5,481 nt of DNA, taken from Hellea sp. GTDB lineage: Bacteria; Pseudomonadota; Alphaproteobacteria; Caulobacterales; Maricaulaceae. Below the pieces are notes generated by a model, which ran no database searches, was not told the origin of the DNA, and saw only the letters and a list, made by a program, of their open reading frames with translations. The stretch is from the NCBI GenBank assembly GCA_020628635.1, contig JAHDEU010000170.1, positions 1 to 5,481 of the forward strand, read 5' to 3'. A program made the translations under genes and the position numbers. Below, in pieces: positions 4,933 to 5,481 of the stretch; position 1 is the first letter of the stretch, and every line of letters begins with the position of its first letter.

Positions 4933-5481
4933 GTGACAACCCCCGCGACAGACATAAGCCTGCACCGCAGCCCGGCCCCGCCGCCGGGCTTCGTCGATTT
5001 TCCGTATGATCTCTATCGCGGCGACCCAGCCTGGGCACCGCCTCTGCGTATGGAACGCAAGGCCCAGCTGTCGCCAAAAACGAATCCAGGCGCCGCGGCT
5101 GTCGAGCCGACCTATGTGCTGGCGAGGCGGGACGGGCGGGTCGTCGGGCGCATTGCGGTCTTCCTCAACACGCATCACGACGCGCGCTACGGCGCGAATG
5201 ACGCCTTCTTCGGTTATTTCGACTGCGAGGACGACGTGGCCGTGGCGGACGCCCTGCTGGGCGAGGCCAAAGCGATCGCACGCGAGTTAGGCAGATCACG
5301 CCTGCTTGGACCCGCCATGTTCAGCGTCAACGAGGAAGTCGGCCTATTGATCGATGGATTCGAGCACCCCAACGCTGTGCTGATGCCGCCGGGGAGGCCG
5401 CATCAGGTCGCCGCCGTCGAACGACACGGCTTTACCAAGACGGTCGATCTGCTCTGCTACCTCGCGGATCTGTCGAACGGT
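4933..5481 (+). CDS. YghO-like GNAT-family N-acyltransferase (partial, runs off right edge)
   Basis: The frame is open from GTG 4933 to the last base, giving 183 residues with no stop, so this is the N-terminal part of a longer protein; relatives are, as I recall, about 370-400 aa. Recognised by the GNAT-like segment typical of the YghO group: FVDFPYDLYRGDPAWAPPLR (20-39), then VLARRDGRVVGRIAVFLN (62-79, beta strands around a GRI turn), FFGYFDCEDD (92-101), GPAMFSVNEEVGLLIDGF (126-143), and RHGFTK (164-169). The short N-terminal strand DISLHRS (7-13) supports starting at GTG 4933. No good Shine-Dalgarno is present apart from AGGGG, 19 nt away at the preceding stop codon. The family acts as N-acyltransferases; the substrate here is unknown. 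Because the divergent operon has a lipid kinase and a CDP-lipid synthase, a lipid substrate is plausible, including fatty acyl transfer onto a sphingoid base as proposed for the GNAT-like bacterial ceramide synthase. That is inference. Confidence 0.85.
   Translation, partial: MTTPATDISLHRSPAPPPGFVDFPYDLYRGDPAWAPPLRMERKAQLSPKTNPGAAAVEPTYVLARRDGRVVGRIAVFLNTHHDARYGANDAFFGYFDCEDDVAVADALLGEAKAIARELGRSRLLGPAMFSVNEEVGLLIDGFEHPNAVLMPPGRPHQVAAVERHGFTKTVDLLCYLADLSNG

Noticed and set aside
4305..4955. 216-codon minus-strand frame opposite the DUF2141 gene
   Set aside because: The plus strand carries a clear signal peptide and DUF2141 motifs; the minus frame has no family resemblance and is an antisense shadow.
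4888..5290. Open frames on both strands over the GNAT region (4888-5178 minus, 5006-5290 plus)
   Set aside because: The plus frame from 4933, open to the window edge, has coherent GNAT-family motifs; these others are out of frame and arginine/serine-rich.
1..5481. CRISPR array, tRNA/rRNA, insertion sequence or phage signatures
   Set aside because: No regularly spaced direct repeats, cloverleaf-like sequence, transposase motifs or terminal repeats were seen by eye on either strand.

Overview
This 5.48 kb window is GC-rich and densely coding. It looks chromosomal and comes from an alphaproteobacterium, possibly a Caulobacterales-, Hyphomonadaceae- or Sphingomonadales-like lineage. That placement is inference from base composition, the alphaproteobacterial look of the LptF/LptG proteins, and frequent GTG starts. 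No RNA genes, mobile elements, CRISPR arrays or long repeats were seen.

Layout: a minus-strand operon of four tightly packed genes fills about 116-4232. In order of transcription it encodes LptF and LptG (the inner-membrane permease pair of the LPS exporter), a DAG-kinase-family lipid kinase, and a Tam41/Mmp37-like cytidylyltransferase. The genes overlap by 20 nt (lptF/lptG), are separated by one base (lptG/kinase), and share an ATGA overlap (kinase/Tam41-like), so they are almost certainly co-transcribed. A divergent control region of about 100 nt (4233-4331) separates this operon from a plus-strand pair: a secreted DUF2141 protein and, 22 nt later, a YghO-like GNAT-family acyltransferase that runs off the right edge. 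The left edge (1-115) is non-coding and holds three GC-rich inverted repeats.

Biology: LptF/LptG pull LPS from the inner membrane towards the outer membrane. The next two genes form a consecutive lipid activation module: the kinase would phosphorylate a lipid hydroxyl, and the Tam41-like enzyme would convert the lipid phosphate to a CDP-lipid. The simplest reading is DAG to phosphatidic acid to CDP-DAG. A more interesting reading is ceramide phosphorylation and activation, as in the anionic sphingolipid (ceramide phosphoglycerate) pathway of Caulobacter, where a lipid kinase and a GNAT-like ceramide synthase are involved. The divergent GNAT gene fits that idea but does not prove it. The most notable points are the linkage of LPS export to a lipid kinase/cytidylyltransferase pair, the bacterial relative of a mitochondrial CDP-DAG synthase, and an lptF gene whose conserved N-terminus has no ATG/GTG/TTG start.
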